Part shown: positions 34,046 through 46,207 of the stretch, one piece after another
How positions within the stretch are numbered: the stretch's first letter is position 1
Layout: each line of letters starts with the position of its first letter
From: Pseudevernia furfuracea
Lineage: Eukaryota > Ascomycota > Lecanoromycetes > Lecanorales > Parmeliaceae
DNA length: 64,000 bases
Assembly (NCBI GenBank): GCA_022315425.1
Contig: JAIUPT010000033.1
Coordinates: 682,001 to 746,000, forward strand
Reading direction: 5' to 3'
Translations under genes and position numbers: made by a program
The notes under the pieces: model-generated
The model's database searches: none
Told to the model about the DNA's origin: nothing
What the model saw: the letters and a program-made list of their open reading frames with translations, nothing else

Positions 34046-35010
34046 TAAAATCGAAACAGTGCTCTGATCGTCTACAGTGTGCTCTCGAATCTCATTTATT
34101 GACTTTAATATGCTCGTATAAGTTATTTGAATTATAGTAATCTAAATAAGCTTCTAAATATAATCGTTGAGATGAACTTTATTAAGAACATTGCGAAGGA
34201 GTATATCTGTGAATATTATATCATGAAACGTCAGAAGACTATCTCTTATGATAGTCTCACAGAGTCAAAAACGCAGTCTAACGAATTTGTTTATAATAAT
34301 CTCATAGAATCTCTATTCCCTACTAAATTTAATAACTGCAGATACTTTATAATATTTAAGAATAATTTCATCTTTTACTTTGAAGTGTACTGTATTCGTT
34401 ATAAGAATGAAACGTTTATCATGTTCTTACGTTTTAAAGTCTTTCTAGAGTCACGAAGTTATAAGATCTATTGTATTCGCCTCGACAATGAGAGAGAGTA
34501 TATGTTTAAGATCTTCTTGAATTATCTTCTTTAATGCGAAATTAGACAGAAGCTCACTATATCTGAGAATCTCGAAATGAACGAAGCGATCGAACGTTTT
34601 AAGTAGATCTTGTTATATAAGATATATTTTATACTACTAAGTTCTTAGCTCAACAAGTCTTTCTGATCTGAAATCGTGATCATTATCAATTATTTGATGT
34701 TGCGATCCCTTAACGTTCGAATCATTGTAACGTTATTTGAGACTTTTCATTATCGAAAGCTCATTTTATCTTATCTGCGAACGATTGATTTCATCGTCTA
34801 TGCGTTAAAGCGTATTTAAAAGAAACTCGTGAATAAAAGCGAAAAGTGTGTTCTTCTGAGATATGAAGAGAAGTTCATTTTTCGCCTATATAATCTCATT
34901 AAGAAGAAGATTATTCGAGTTAATAATGTTCACTTCGTTGAGAAGCGTCTCTTGATTGTGAATCTCGAAGAAAAAACGAACGTTTATGAGTTCTCGATTA
35001 AGCGATAACG
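34046..35010 (+). pseudogene. copia integrase remnant (element B)
   Basis: Open at 34127-34534 (SNLNKLLNIIVEMNFIK, RQKTISYDSLTESK, IIFKNNFIFYFEVYCIRYK, FLRFKVFLESR, RIRLDN-like YCIRLDNEREY) and then broken; the C-terminal part runs to about 34990. Asp and Glu positions of the DDE triad cannot all be confirmed. Confidence 0.8.
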
Positions 35011-35296
35011 TCTTTATATATCAGCATCCGCTATAGAGAAGGCACTTAATGAATAGCGTATTATTAACATTTCGAAAGACATTGTTCTCATCATAAAGTC
35101 CTCAACGACTGTATCTGTATCTGCAATAAATAGATCAAAATCAAATTTTTCATGGCCAGCTGAAAAGCAGATATCTACATCAAAGCCCTCGTCTCTCGCA
35201 CGAGTCGTATTATCGATCGCGTTCGCGCGAGCCTCTCGATCAATTGTTATATTATTAGCTATCGAAAGAATAACTCGTTCTCTCACTGTCGTCGAA

Positions 35297-36247
35297 ATGA
35301 TTCGCGAAGATCTCGAGTTAAGTGCGATTCAAAGGATACTTCTTGATCATCTCGACACTACGATTTCGAATCTACGAGATCTATCACCTAACCCTCTCTC
35401 GAGAATATTCGTGATCTTTGCGTTACTAACGAATCATGTTAATAAGTCGAATATTTTCGAGTCGACGACCTATCAATAAATCATTTTCAATCAACTCTCT
35501 CGTATACACTGAGAGCTCGTCATATAAGACGAATATAAATCTCTCATGAACAACAATACTTGATATCTAATTCAGACGTCTTTAGATGCTTATATTCTGA
35601 GAGATCGCTGAGTCTATATCGTGAAGCGAGACCTCGTTGAGAAAGTCACTCGTTATAAGACTCGTTAAGTGATTCGAGATTTCGAATAATAGAAGAGTCG
35701 TGACTATCATGACACGTTCGTCTCAGTGATCAAGTTTATAAGTTATAAGACGATCTTTGCTCTAATAGCGACTCTAAACTAAGACGTAAAACAAATAAAC
35801 GTTAAAATCGTCTTTCTTTACGATAACGTTCAAGAGACGATTTATATGCGATAGTTCGATAATTTCAATAAGAACGATATCAAAGTTTGTAAGCTAAATA
35901 AGACTCTCTATGAACTTAAGCAATCTCTTAGAATTTGATATCAGCACTTCTCGAAGTATATAAAGAAACTCGAACTAATACTTATCGAATCGAACGAGAG
36001 TGTCTTTATGAACGTCAAGAAGAGTATTATTATAGCTCTCTATGTGAACGATATATTAATTATCGATCTTAACAAAATCGATATTCAGCGCATTAAAAAG
36101 GCTCTCAATAACAAGTTTCACATGTTCGACTTGAAACCTTGCGTCTATTATTTAGACATGATCGTCAAAAGAGATCGTGTCGTCGATATTCTTCGTCTGA
36201 GACAAGCAGTCTATGTCACTCGTTTCTTAAAGTATTTTAATTATTAA
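35297..36247 (+). pseudogene. copia linker and reverse transcriptase (element B)
   Basis: Linker start MIREDLELSAIQRILLDHLD (35297-35479), fingers from about 35548, and the palm at 36008-36247 with LYVNDILIIDLNKIDIQRIK and KFHMFDLKPCVYYLD. YxDD is YVND. Confidence 0.85.
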
Positions 36248-36261
36248 AGTCTTAATTCAGT

Positions 36262-37035
36262 CTCTACGTCTCTGAAAATCAGTCGCAAGCTATAATCTAC
36301 GAAAGAGAGCTATGTTGCTTCGAGAAAGCTGTGCGAGAACTATTAATCTATCGTGAGATCCCTCATATATATCATATTAAAAACTCGTTCTGATATCGTC
36401 TATGCTGTCTCTCTTGTCAGCCGCTATTCAGTCAACTCGACTTCAGACACACTGAAATATAGTGATTCGAATCTTTCGATATCTTAGAGACACGATGCAC
36501 TACGAACTCGTGTATAAAGGATCCCTTTAAGCCCTTATCGAATATATCGATTTCGATTGAGCTGACGACTCGACTCGAAGATCTATCTTCGACTATCTAT
36601 TTAACGTCGATAGCGACGTTATCAGCTGATTATCAAAGCGTCAAGTTATCGTCGCGTTATTCACTTGCGAAGTCGAGTATATCGATCAAACGTTGATTAT
36701 CAAAGAAGTTATTTGATTAAAAACTCTTCTCAATCAACTTCTGCGGCCCCGAAACTCTGATTCGAAGATCATCATAATCTTCGACGACAATTAGAGCGCA
36801 ATTGCCCTCGTTAAGAACGCTTAGTTTCATACTCGCATCAAGCACATTAACATCGTTCATTATTTCGTGCGTGAAAAAGTCAATGACGATATCGTGAACA
36901 TGCAATTCGTATTCACGGATAAACAAATAATCGACGGTCTCATCAAAGCCCTCTGCCTCGACAAATTCGTTATCTTTCGCGATACCCTTGAGGTGAAATT
37001 AGTCTCAGAACATCCCCTCAGCGTCAAAGACTAAC
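36262..37035 (+). pseudogene. copia RNase H remnant (element B)
   Basis: Starts after the reverse transcriptase with the SRKL-like block and contains RIFRYLRDTMHYELVYK and DFD-ADDSTRRSIF (the Trp of DWADD is a TGA). Pol ends near 37033. Confidence 0.78.
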
Positions 37036-37270
37036 TCTCAGCGCTCTTGCTTCTAATCTGAAGTCGTCAGTTCCAGAGGAGTGACGCTATTCACCTTGCC
37101 TGTGAACGTCAGATCTTCAGTATTCTTTCACTGCCTCATGTATTCACCGACCTCGTTTTGATAGAAATTTGATGTGCATCAGATCTATTTCAAAGAAAAC
37201 TTTCAAAAAATCGCCTTTTTTCGGAAAATGGAAGTTTTGTATAAAGGACCAGAACGGATTTTTACATGTC

Positions 37271-37336
37271 TTCGAATTTGATATAGTCGTTTTCAGAACT
37301 TGGTTCGAATTTGACATAGTCGTTTTCAGAACTTGG
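37271..37336 (+). repeat. Two 33-bp tandem units (element B 3' region)
   Basis: Units 37271-37303 and 37304-37336, as in element A. Confidence 0.88.
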
Positions 37337-37437
37337 TTTCTTCACTTTTGTGAACCGGACTTCGCGCTAACCCGATTGGGGTTTTTTGCGTCGCGAAGTG
37401 CGAAAATCGTGTTTTCGCATTTTTGAGTATGCGAGCG

Positions 37438-37445
37438 AAGGGGAG
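37438..37445 (+). promoter_or_regulatory. Polypurine tract of element B
   Basis: AAGGGGAG directly before the 3' LTR; conserved in all copies (for example 20071-20078, 46342-46349) and almost untouched by RIP. Expected primer for plus-strand synthesis. Confidence 0.7.
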
Positions 37446-37567
37446 TGTCAAAATTCGGGTCACGTGACATGGTCACGTGATGCGCTAAGGCGCATCCTCA
37501 TAGTCGCTCTTTACTCTCGTAGCATTCTATAGTTAACAACTAAGTGTCCTACCACCTATTCTTGACA
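37446..37567 (+). repeat. 3' LTR of element B (122 bp)
   Basis: TGTCAAAATTCGGG to TATTCTTGACA. Two CACGTG boxes at 37461-37466 and 37474-37479, followed by the hairpin GATGCGC-TAAG-GCGCATC at 37479-37496. Confidence 0.96.
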
Positions 37568-39295
37568 TGACTTAGAGTCGATGAATGAATAGTTGTTAAT
37601 TAAGATTTTATTGAAGTTTGTTCTAAGACTCTGAAGATAAAGTGAAAGACTATATGACGAGATTAAGAATGAATATAGTGATGAAAGACTTTATTGTTTG
37701 ATTTGTTAAAAAAGCTTTCGACTAAATTTTTCTTTATTCATTAAGATTTATATCAAGACTTAATTAACATCTTTATAAGAATAGTCTGATTTGAGCAGAG
37801 AGCAAACTTTATTTAATCTTATTTATCGCATATTAAGTATTAATATAACAAGAATTTATTATAAAAAAGACACGTCTAAATAATCACATATAATCGAGTA
37901 AGCTATACTTGACTAACTTTAAAAGTATTTATAATGATTCTTAAACATTAGAAGCTGAGTATCATCGTTCTAATAGTAAAATAGAATTCAGACTTTCGAT
38001 TTAAAGATTTGATCTTTTAACTTAGTTATCAACGAGATGCTTCGAATAAACAAATTCACTCGAAAAATCGTGACACTAAGTATCGATAATAAAGATTTTC
38101 TTGTTATTATTATTATCGTAGATTATTTAACGTATCAACTATAAAACAATATTTATATCGTCGTAGATAACTTAGTGTCAATTCGTTATTTCACTTGCAT
38201 TAATCTCTCTATTTAAAACTCTTAAAAATTCTTATATTAAGCTCGATCTTTTATATATTTCACACGTTGAGCTTCTTCGCCATTTTTTTCTTATTTTTCT
38301 TTAAGATTTTAAATTATTTAAATAATTATTTCGAAGAACTTATTTTACGTCGTATTATAACTTGCTACCCAATTAGATTCTTCTTTAAACTTTCGCACGT
38401 CTATAACGCGCTTTTAATTTGCACACTCGTCTTATTTAAATAATCGAACTAAGCTTAATAGACTAACTTCATTGATTTTAATTCTTATAATCTTTTTTAT
38501 ATTACTTATTCTTTCGAATCTGTGAAGTCGATTAGATCAAGTAAAATAAATTAATTTCGATATTCTCGTAGAACTTTAACTTCTTCTTTATTATTAACGC
38601 AGCGTACGATCTCGATAGTCAGTCTATCGAATATATTAATTTGACTATTTAGCTAATCTCTTAAGATAAGTAATTCGTTTTAATTAATTCTCAGACGCTC
38701 TATAACTCTTTAAACAAATACACGTATATATATAATAATCGTTAGTATCGGCTAAACGCGTGACTTCTAAAAGGCTTAACATCGTATAACAAGTATATCA
38801 TATACTTGAATTGTAATCATTTCATATTAATGATCAGCAGATTGTCGTCTGAATTTTTCGATAAGTTTAACGTCTCAGCGATAAAATTAGTCTCTTTAAG
38901 AGATCTCATCATCGATGCAATTTTAGAAACGATATATTCGACTGTATCGTGTATATGGGCGAATATCTTTTGAGCAAGAATCACAGTATCTTTATTTAAG
39001 TCGATAAATTTAATTAAAATTTCAAGAAAGAATTGCTCGTCTTATTCAGAGAGCTTGACGTCTAAGAGATTCGATCTCAGTCAACGAATTTCTATTTATT
39101 ATCGATTAAGATAATAAGAGAGAGAAATAGCTGTGTTAATGTTCGTATTCTTAAACATTGTTTCAAATTTTTCGTTGAAGTTCGTCGTAGCTGTTTGTTA
39201 CAACATTTGCTTTAAAACTACATTATATTCAGAGTAGATTATTTCTCGTATCAAAGATAGCTTCATCTTATAGAAGCTATTGAGAAATGCGTTAC
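37568..39295. other. AT-rich degraded sequence, right flank of element B; unidentified
   Basis: Continues the interval 29613-31094. In the minus strand at about 39295-38830 a frame with relatively few stops reads EQFFLEILIKFIDLNKDTVI and IFAHIHDTVEYIVSKIASMM; it resembles no family I know. Otherwise featureless. Confidence 0.35.
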
Positions 39296-39550
39296 TGTTC
39301 AGGCCCTCCGCGAAGTTCTAATACCATCATAGAACTAGTATATGATAATCTCATAACGATATATAGTTATATAACCGAAATATAATAGTTCTACCCTCGT
39401 CGTTGATTAGTTATATTCTCGTTATATATAACAAATTTTTTATAAATAGTTGCGTAACGGTTATATAACGATTATATTAATTCAAAGTTTTCTTCGTTAT
39501 TTAGGAAGGTGCTATACTTGAAAAAAATTTCTAAGTCTCGCAATTATTCA
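39296..39550 (+). repeat. Probable LTR of gypsy family 1, second copy
   Basis: Begins TGTTCAGGCCCTCCGCG and is homologous, in opposite orientation, to 7882-8147 with C-to-T differences. Ends near CAATTATTCA. Confidence 0.55.
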
Positions 39551-39718
39551 CAGCAGTCACAGCAGTCATACAGTCATATAATCATTACAGTCATTATAGT
39601 CATTGCAGTCACTGCAGTCATGTCGCCATGTCGCCATGCAGCCATTGCAGCCATTGCAGCCATGTCGCCATATAGTCATTGCAGCCATTGCAGCCATTGC
39701 AGTCACTGCAGCCATGCA
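39551..39718. repeat. Short CAG/CAT minisatellite (gypsy family 1 leader)
   Basis: CAGCAGTCACAGCAG followed by CAGCCATTG and CATGTCGC units, the reverse-complement equivalent of 7240-7880 but only about 170 bp long. Cut off by copia element C. Confidence 0.8.
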
Positions 39719-39827
39719 TGTCAAAATTCGGGTCACGTGATGCGCTAAGGCGCATCCTCATAGTCGCTCTTTACTCTCGTAGCATTCTAGTGAAAACAAC
39801 TAAGTGTCCTATCATCTATTCTTGATA
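39719..39827 (+). repeat. 5' LTR of element C (109 bp)
   Basis: TGTCAAAATTCGGG to TATTCTTGATA; one CACGTG box; subtype string GTGAAA instead of TAGTTA or AAGAAA before ACAAC. Confidence 0.93.
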
Positions 39828-40859
39828 GGTTATGAGCTCGGGCTTGCTCGGCGACTGTTTCACTTATACTCTATATCTATCAGAGCCACAGTGATCTCTA
39901 AGCATCACGAGTTCATCGCAATAAACGTCGCGACAGCTATGAGACTCTGTTTTTTAATCTTCTTGAGGTGAGCATTGCCCTCTACAAAATAATCGTCTTT
40001 GAAATTCGAGGGGCTGAGAGCCCTATCGCAAATCGATTCGCGACATATCGAATCTAATCGAACGTCGAACGCCGAACTCGTCATACGATCGTGCGATCGA
40101 ATTTCATTAAGGTCTCTAAAATATTGTCAGCTTCTCTGCGTGAGACACGTTAAACACGCTCAACGAGAACATTTCTCTCGCGATATATATCGCTTTAACG
40201 TTAATGAAGCGTTTACGTGAATCGAATCAATTATAACGACTTAAGAGGCTGAACTTCAGCATCAAATCGTCTAATCACACTTTAAAGTTGATTAATTATC
40301 GACAAATCTTCACTCAGAGCGCGTATACGTCTGTTGAGAATCAAAACAATAAGAATTTCTTGTTGAGATAGATCTTTCGATCTCACAAGTTCTCTAAAGA
40401 AGAGAGCTGAGACTTAGTTATCGACAAATCTTCACTCAGAGCGCGTATACGTCTATTAAGAGTCAAAACAACAAGGATTTCTTATTGAGATAGATCTTTC
40501 GACCTCACAAGTTCTCTAAAGAAGAGAGCTGAGACTCAGTTATCGAATTCTCTTCATCGTTATTCGACTTTATTCTATTATCGAATATGACTTCATCTCA
40601 CGACGACAGTCATCGAAGCGACTATTCTAAATTCGAGTTTTTATCGAAGACTTAACATAAGAAGAACGTTATTCCCCTTCGAAGATCTACACGTCTTTAG
40701 TAATTGTCTTCGATATAGTCTCAGCGAAAATTAGATTAATTCAAATCTTTCTTATCTCTAAGTATCTTTTATCTCAATAATATCGTTCGTATCTATCGAA
40801 GATTTAAGTATAAGCACTTCTTATTTCTCGTGTAAGAACTCGAAGATTAGTAATAAAAG

Positions 40860-41132
40860 TTGTTAGATATCGATAAGACTCTCGAGAACTCTGACGGAGA
40901 TCAGAGTATTTATTTCACTCTCACTACTTTCGCGAACGTTAGTAGTGTTGACTTTCAATTCGAAGTCAGCGAAGATACTCTTAGTGTCTTAAGTGACACT
41001 GAGTTATTCGATCTTCGTGTCAAAAGCTCTCTGAATCTCACTTCTTCGACTTCGACTTCTTCGACTTTAAGACCTTCGTTTCTTATCGCCTCTCTCGCCT
41101 TAGTTGTCTCTCAAGCTAAGTCTTTCGTTTGA
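40860..41132 (+). pseudogene. Ser/Thr-rich gag-region frame (element C)
   Basis: Open for 90 codons: DIDKTLENSDGDQSIYFTL, then a Ser/Thr run. Equivalent to 1634-1305 (minus). Confidence 0.5.
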
Positions 41133-41419
41133 GCATTATCGTCGTTATTATTCATATCGTACGTGTCGCCCTTAGAAACCTTCTCAGCAACCCTTAGCAT
41201 TCATAATCGACGGAGAATCAAGCGCATAAGGCGTCGCAAGAAACATGTCAGTCTCAGTAGTTTCAGCGACTGACCCTCTCGAAGAGGGAAGCGCTTTTTT
41301 TCTAAACTTTATTGTTATTTTGAAGTTCAATCTGAAATATCGTCGATGAAAGTAGAATATCAATAATTGATTGATGCTTAACAATCTTATTCTCTTTAAT
41401 GCGATCATCAGTTATAGAG

Positions 41420-41994
41420 TCTGTATCGTTATCTTTTATCGTCTCGAGAATAGCGATCGCGAACTCGTCGAAGTCGAATTCGACGATAAAGACTCTTAGA
41501 TTATGCTCGATGCTCTAATTAAGAACTATTAGTCTAAGAGCACGAGTCTCTATAGAAAACTAATGCGTCGAATATTCGATCTCACTCTTGAAGAAGAAGA
41601 AGTTCGTCAATATGAAAAGAACTTTCGTAAGATCATCTTCGACATTATTAGTCTTCATAAATCCCTCGTTATTTCGAAGTCTCTGCGAATTCTAATTTTC
41701 CTTATGAAACTTGACGACTCTTACGACATGTTCGAGTTAAGTTATATTCAAAATCATGATCTCTTTGAGAACAAGTTCGTCAAGTTTTAAGAGATTGTCG
41801 TGATCGTCGTGAACGAAGAAGTTAAAATCTTCTTCAAAGAAGAAGAACTAATTATATATATCGTTCGTAACGATAAGAGCAAAGACAAACAAGCTACTTT
41901 TAATAATCTCGACGACTCTAATATTAATCGTGAGATCTACTCTTCGTGTAAGATAGCTAATCGCAAATTTAGATATTTCTTTATCAAATGCTGA
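41420..41994 (+). pseudogene. copia gag remnant (element C)
   Basis: Open at 41563-41790 (MRRIFDLTLEEEEVRQYEKN, SLRILIFLMKLDDSYDMF), one TAA, then 41800-41994 with CKIANRKFRYFFIKC; the first Cys pair is SSC with the leading Cys replaced by Tyr. Confidence 0.78.
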
Positions 41995-42198
41995 ATTAAG
42001 TTTTCTTATCTCAAGTCTAAGAAATTCATAACGAAAGAGAAAAAGAAGAAGAAGATAAAGATCTTTAACTTCGAAAATAAATTCTCAAGCAACAAGCGTA
42101 AGCGTATCGAAGAGACGTCTTTTAATGCCTCTGCTTCAGAGAAGAACGATTATCTTAATGTTAATTATATCTTTCTAAAGGAACTAAACTTCATTATA

Positions 42199-42678
42199 TA
42201 CTATTCGAATGTCAACTCGAACGACTTCAATATTCTCGATGCGACTAATGATCAAGTCATTAATCTAATCGTCACGAAAGCTCTCGAACATAGTCTCATG
42301 ACTGCGAATTTCGTAAATCTTCTTATTTGAGTCGTCGTAGATTCAGACTACTCTCGTTATTCTTTCGCGAATCGTTCGATGTTCATCACCTACGAGAAGA
42401 TCTACTCTCGATCGATTAAAAGCATCGAGAGAAGCGAAGTTCAGTCTCAAGACTGTGATATTATTAGTCTCGACTGTGTGATTAGAAGAGAGTGTGTAAC
42501 AGTCACTCTGCGAAATGTCTTATATATGCTCGATATGAGCGTCAATCTTCTCTCGATCGATAAACTTCTAAACTTCGACATCGCTGTCTTCTTTCATAAG
42601 ATAGAGTATATTCTTATTAAGAACGATCTGAAGCTTATCGATACTCGCAATCGTGATCTCTTCTTTTTAAATCTCTGA
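42199..42678 (+). pseudogene. copia protease and GAG-pre-integrase (element C)
   Basis: Protease region VVVDSDYSRYSFANRSMFIT with a TGA just before it; DSG is DSD and the next Cys is Tyr. GAG-pre-integrase VTLRNVLYMLDMSVNLLSID to FFLNL, then TGA. Confidence 0.8.
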
Positions 42679-43790
42679 CCAAGTCGAAATAGTACTCTAG
42701 CCGCCTACAGTGTGCTCTCGAATCTTATTTATCAACTCTGATATGCTCGCATGAGTCATTTGAATTAGAATAATCTAAACAAGCTTTCAAATATGATCGT
42801 TGAGGTGAACTTCATCAAGAACATTGCGAAGGAGTATATCTGCGAATATTATGTCATGAGACGTCAGAAGACTATCTCTTATAATAGTCTCACAGAGTCA
42901 GAAACGCAGTCTAACGAATTTGTTTATAGTGATCTCGTAGAGTCTCTATCCCCTACTAAATTCAATAACTGCAGATACTTTATAATATTTAAGAATAATT
43001 TCATCTCTTACTCTAAAGTGTACTGTATTCGTTATAAGAGTGAAACGTTTGTTATGTTCTTACGTTTTAAAGTCTTTCTAGAGTCACGAAGCTATAAGAT
43101 CTATCGTATTCGCCTCGACAATAAAGAAGAGTATATGTTTAAGATCTTCTTGAATTATCTTCTTTAGTGCGAAATCAGATAGAAGCTCACTGTACCTGGG
43201 AACCTCGAAATGAACGAGACGATCGAACGTTTTAAATAGATCTTATTATATAAGATGCATCTTATACTGCTAAGTTCCCAGCTCAATAAGTCTTTCTAAC
43301 TCGAAATCGTGATCATTATCAATTATTTGATGTTGCGATCCCTTAACGTTCGAATCATTACAACGTCATTTGAGACTTTTCATTATCGAAAGCTCATTTT
43401 ATCTCATCTGCGAACGATTAATTTTATCGTCTATGCGTTAAAGCGTATTTAAAAGAAATTCGTGAATAAAAGCGAAAAGTGTGTCCTTCTGAAATATAAA
43501 GAGGAGTTCATTTTTCGTCTATATAATCTTATCAAGAAGAAGATTATTCGAGTTAATAATACTCACTTCGTTAAGAAGCGTCTCTTGATTATGAACTTCG
43601 AAGAAAAGACGAACGTTCATAAGCCCTCGATTAAGCGACAACGTCTTTATGTATTAATATTCGTTATAGAGAAGACACTTAATGAACAGCGTATTACTGA
43701 TATTTCGAAAGACATTACTCTTATTATGAAGCTCTCAACGACTGTATCTGCACCTACAATAAACAGATCAAGATCAAATTTCTTATAGTC
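42679..43790 (+). pseudogene. copia integrase remnant (element C)
   Basis: Zinc-binding region from about 42745 (MSHLN-NNLNKLSN), core 42793-43167 (NFIKNIAKEYICEYYVMRRQ, FLRFKVFLESR, RIRLDNKEEY) and a 108-codon C-terminal open frame 43462-43788 (NKSEKCVLLKYKEEFIFRLY). Breaks between blocks. Confidence 0.8.
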
Positions 43791-44178
43791 AGCTGAAAAG
43801 CAGACGTCTATATCAAAGCCCTCATCTCTCGCACGAGTCGTATCATCGATCGCGTTCGCGCGAATCTCTCGATCAATTGTTACATATCAGCTATCGAAGA
43901 AATAATTCGTTCTCTCACTGCCGTCGAAATAATTCGCGAAGATCCCGAGTTAAGTGTGATTCAAAGAATACTTCTTGATCATCTCGACACTACGATTTCG
44001 AATCTATAAGATCTATTATCTGACTCTCTCTCGAGAACATTCGCGACCTTTGCGTTACTAACGAATCATGTTATCAAGTCGAATATTTTCGAGCCGACGA
44101 CCTATCAATAAATCATTTTCAATCAACTCTCTCGCATACACTGAGAGCTCGTCATACAAGACGAATATAAATCTCTCA

Positions 44179-44876
44179 TGAACAACAATACTTGATATCT
44201 AATTTAGACGTCTTTAGATGCTTATATTCTAAGAGATCGCTGAGTCTATATCGTGAAGCGAGGCCTCGTTAAGAAAGTTACTCGTTATAAGACTCGCTGA
44301 GTGATTCGAGAATTCGAATAATAGAAGGATCGTGACTATCATAACACGTTCGTCTCAGTGATCAAGCTTATAAATTATAAGGCGATCTTTGCCCTAACAG
44401 CGATTCTAAATTAAAACGTGAAATAAATGAACGACAAAATCGTCTTTCTTTACGATAACGTTCAAGAGACGATTTATATGTGATAGTTCGATGATTTCAA
44501 CAAGAACGATATCAAAGTTTATAAGTTAAATAAGACTCTCTATGAACTCAAGTAATTTCTTAGAATTTGATATTAGCACTTCTCGAAGTATATAAAGAAA
44601 CTCGAATTAATATTCATTAAATCGAACGAGAGTATCTTTATGAACGTTAAGAAGAGCATTATTATAGCTCTCTATATGAACGATATATTGATTATCGACC
44701 TCAGCAAAATCGACATTTAGCGCATTAAAAAGGCTCTTAATAACAAGTTTTATATGTTCGACTTGAGACCTTGCGTTTATTATTTAGATATGATCGTTAA
44801 AAGAGATCGTGTCGTCGATATTCTTCGTCTGAGACAAGCAGTCTATGTCACTCGTTTCTTAAAACATTTTAATTAT
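44179..44876 (+). pseudogene. copia reverse transcriptase remnant (element C)
   Basis: MNNNTWYLI-like start (Trp is TGA), catalytic box YMNDILIIDLSKID near 44675-44710, KFYMFDLRPC. Broken by several stops. Confidence 0.8.
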
Positions 44877-44889
44877 TAAAGTCTTAATT

Positions 44890-45650
44890 TAGTCTTTACG
44901 TCTCTGAAAATCAATCGTAAGTTACAATCTACGAAAGAGAGTTATATTGCTCTTAAAAAGCTATACGAAGATTATTAATCCGTCGTGAGATCCCTCATAT
45001 ATGTCATATTAAAAACTCGTTCTAATATCGTCTATACTGTCTCTCTTATTAGTCGCTATTTAATCAACTCGACTCAGACACACTGAAATGCAGTGATTCG
45101 AATCTTTCGATATCTTAGAGACACGATATATTACGAACTAGTGTACAAAGGATCCCTTCAAGCCCTTATATACTCGACTCGATTCGAAGATCTATCTTCG
45201 ACTACCTATTTAACGTCGATAACGACGTCATTAGCTAATCATTAAAGCGTCAAGTCATCGTCGCGTTATTCACTTGCGAAGTCGAGTATATCGATCAAAC
45301 GTTGACTATTAAAGAAGTTATTTAATTGAAAACTCTTCTTAATCAACTTCTGCGACCCCGAGACTCTGATTCGAAGATCATTATAATCTTCGACGACAAT
45401 TAGAGCGCAATTGTTCTCGTCAAGAACGCTTAGTTCCATGTTCGCATTAAGCACATTAATATCACTCATCATTTCGTGCGTGAAAAAGTCAATGACGATA
45501 TCGTGAACATGTAATTCGTATTCACGAATAAACAAATAATCGACGATCTCATCAAAGCCCTCTGTCTCGATAAATTCGTTGCCTTTCGCGATGCTCTTGG
45601 AGTGAAATCAGTCTCAGAACATTCTCTTAGCGTCAAAGACTAATTCTCAG
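44890..45650 (+). pseudogene. copia RNase H remnant with deletion (element C)
   Basis: RNase H region as in B, but about 37 bp including the DWADD coding box are missing at 45170 (CTTATATACTCGACTCG). A structural loss beyond RIP. Confidence 0.75.
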
Positions 45651-45704
45651 CGCTCTTGCTTCTAATCTGGAATCGTTAGTTTCAGAGAAGTAACGCTATT
45701 CATC

Positions 45705-46094
45705 TTGTCTGTGAACGTCAAATCTTTAGTATTCTTTCGATGTCTCTTGTCTCAAATCCTCAGCATCTTTTCGACGTCTTATTTCAGCGTCTTCTTACTT
45801 CAATTCGAAGTTGCCGACTCCAGGGGAGACGTCTATCAAACCCCTAGTCTCTTTCGAGTCTCATATACCCATTCTTGGACTGCCGCAACTGCCGCTGGCG
45901 TGTCGCCCTTATTCGGTTACCACCATGGCCCCTGGATGGATGTCATACCCTCGGGCCTCGTTCAGGTCTCGTTCGGCGCCTCAGCGCTGAATTCCGTCGC
46001 TATCACACGCTCGGTCGCTGCTACAGCCAGTCATGAGGTTTTCTTTCACTGCTTCTTGCTTCACCTCCTCATATATTCACCGACCTCGTTTTGA
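45705..46094 (+). CDS. Open frame in the extra 3' segment of element C; hypothetical
   Basis: 129 codons open between pol and the 3' LTR, starting MSVNVKSLVFFRCLLSQILS. The segment 45735-46035 is clearly less AT-rich than the rest of the element (for example 45895-45995) and has few RIP changes. The equivalent region of element D (54244-54600) is recognisably the same but mutated. No domain recognised; there is a hydrophobic N-terminal stretch. It may be a captured fragment or simply untranslated sequence open by chance. Confidence 0.35.
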   Translation: MSVNVKSLVFFRCLLSQILSIFSTSYFSVFLLQFEVADSRGDVYQTPSLFRVSYTHSWTAATAAGVSPLFGYHHGPWMDVIPSGLVQVSFGASALNSVAITRSVAATASHEVFFHCFLLHLLIYSPTSF

Positions 46095-46207
46095 TAGAAA
46101 TTTGATGTGCACCAGGTCTATTTCAAAGAAAAATTTCAAAAAAAAACCCGCCTTTTTTCGGAAAATGAAAGTTTTGTATAAAGGATCAGAACGGATTTTT
46201 ACATGTC

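Larger units (their letters stand above)
31095..37567 (+). mobile_element. Complete Ty1/copia element (element B, 6473 bp)
   Basis: LTRs at 31095-31203 (109 bp) and 37446-37567 (122 bp), flanked by the perfect duplication TGACT (31090-31094 and 37568-37572). It contains primer site, leader with 122-bp duplication, gag, protease, integrase, reverse transcriptase, RNase H, two 33-bp units, and polypurine tract. Many RIP stops make it non-autonomous. The cleanest reference copy in this window. Confidence 0.96.
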
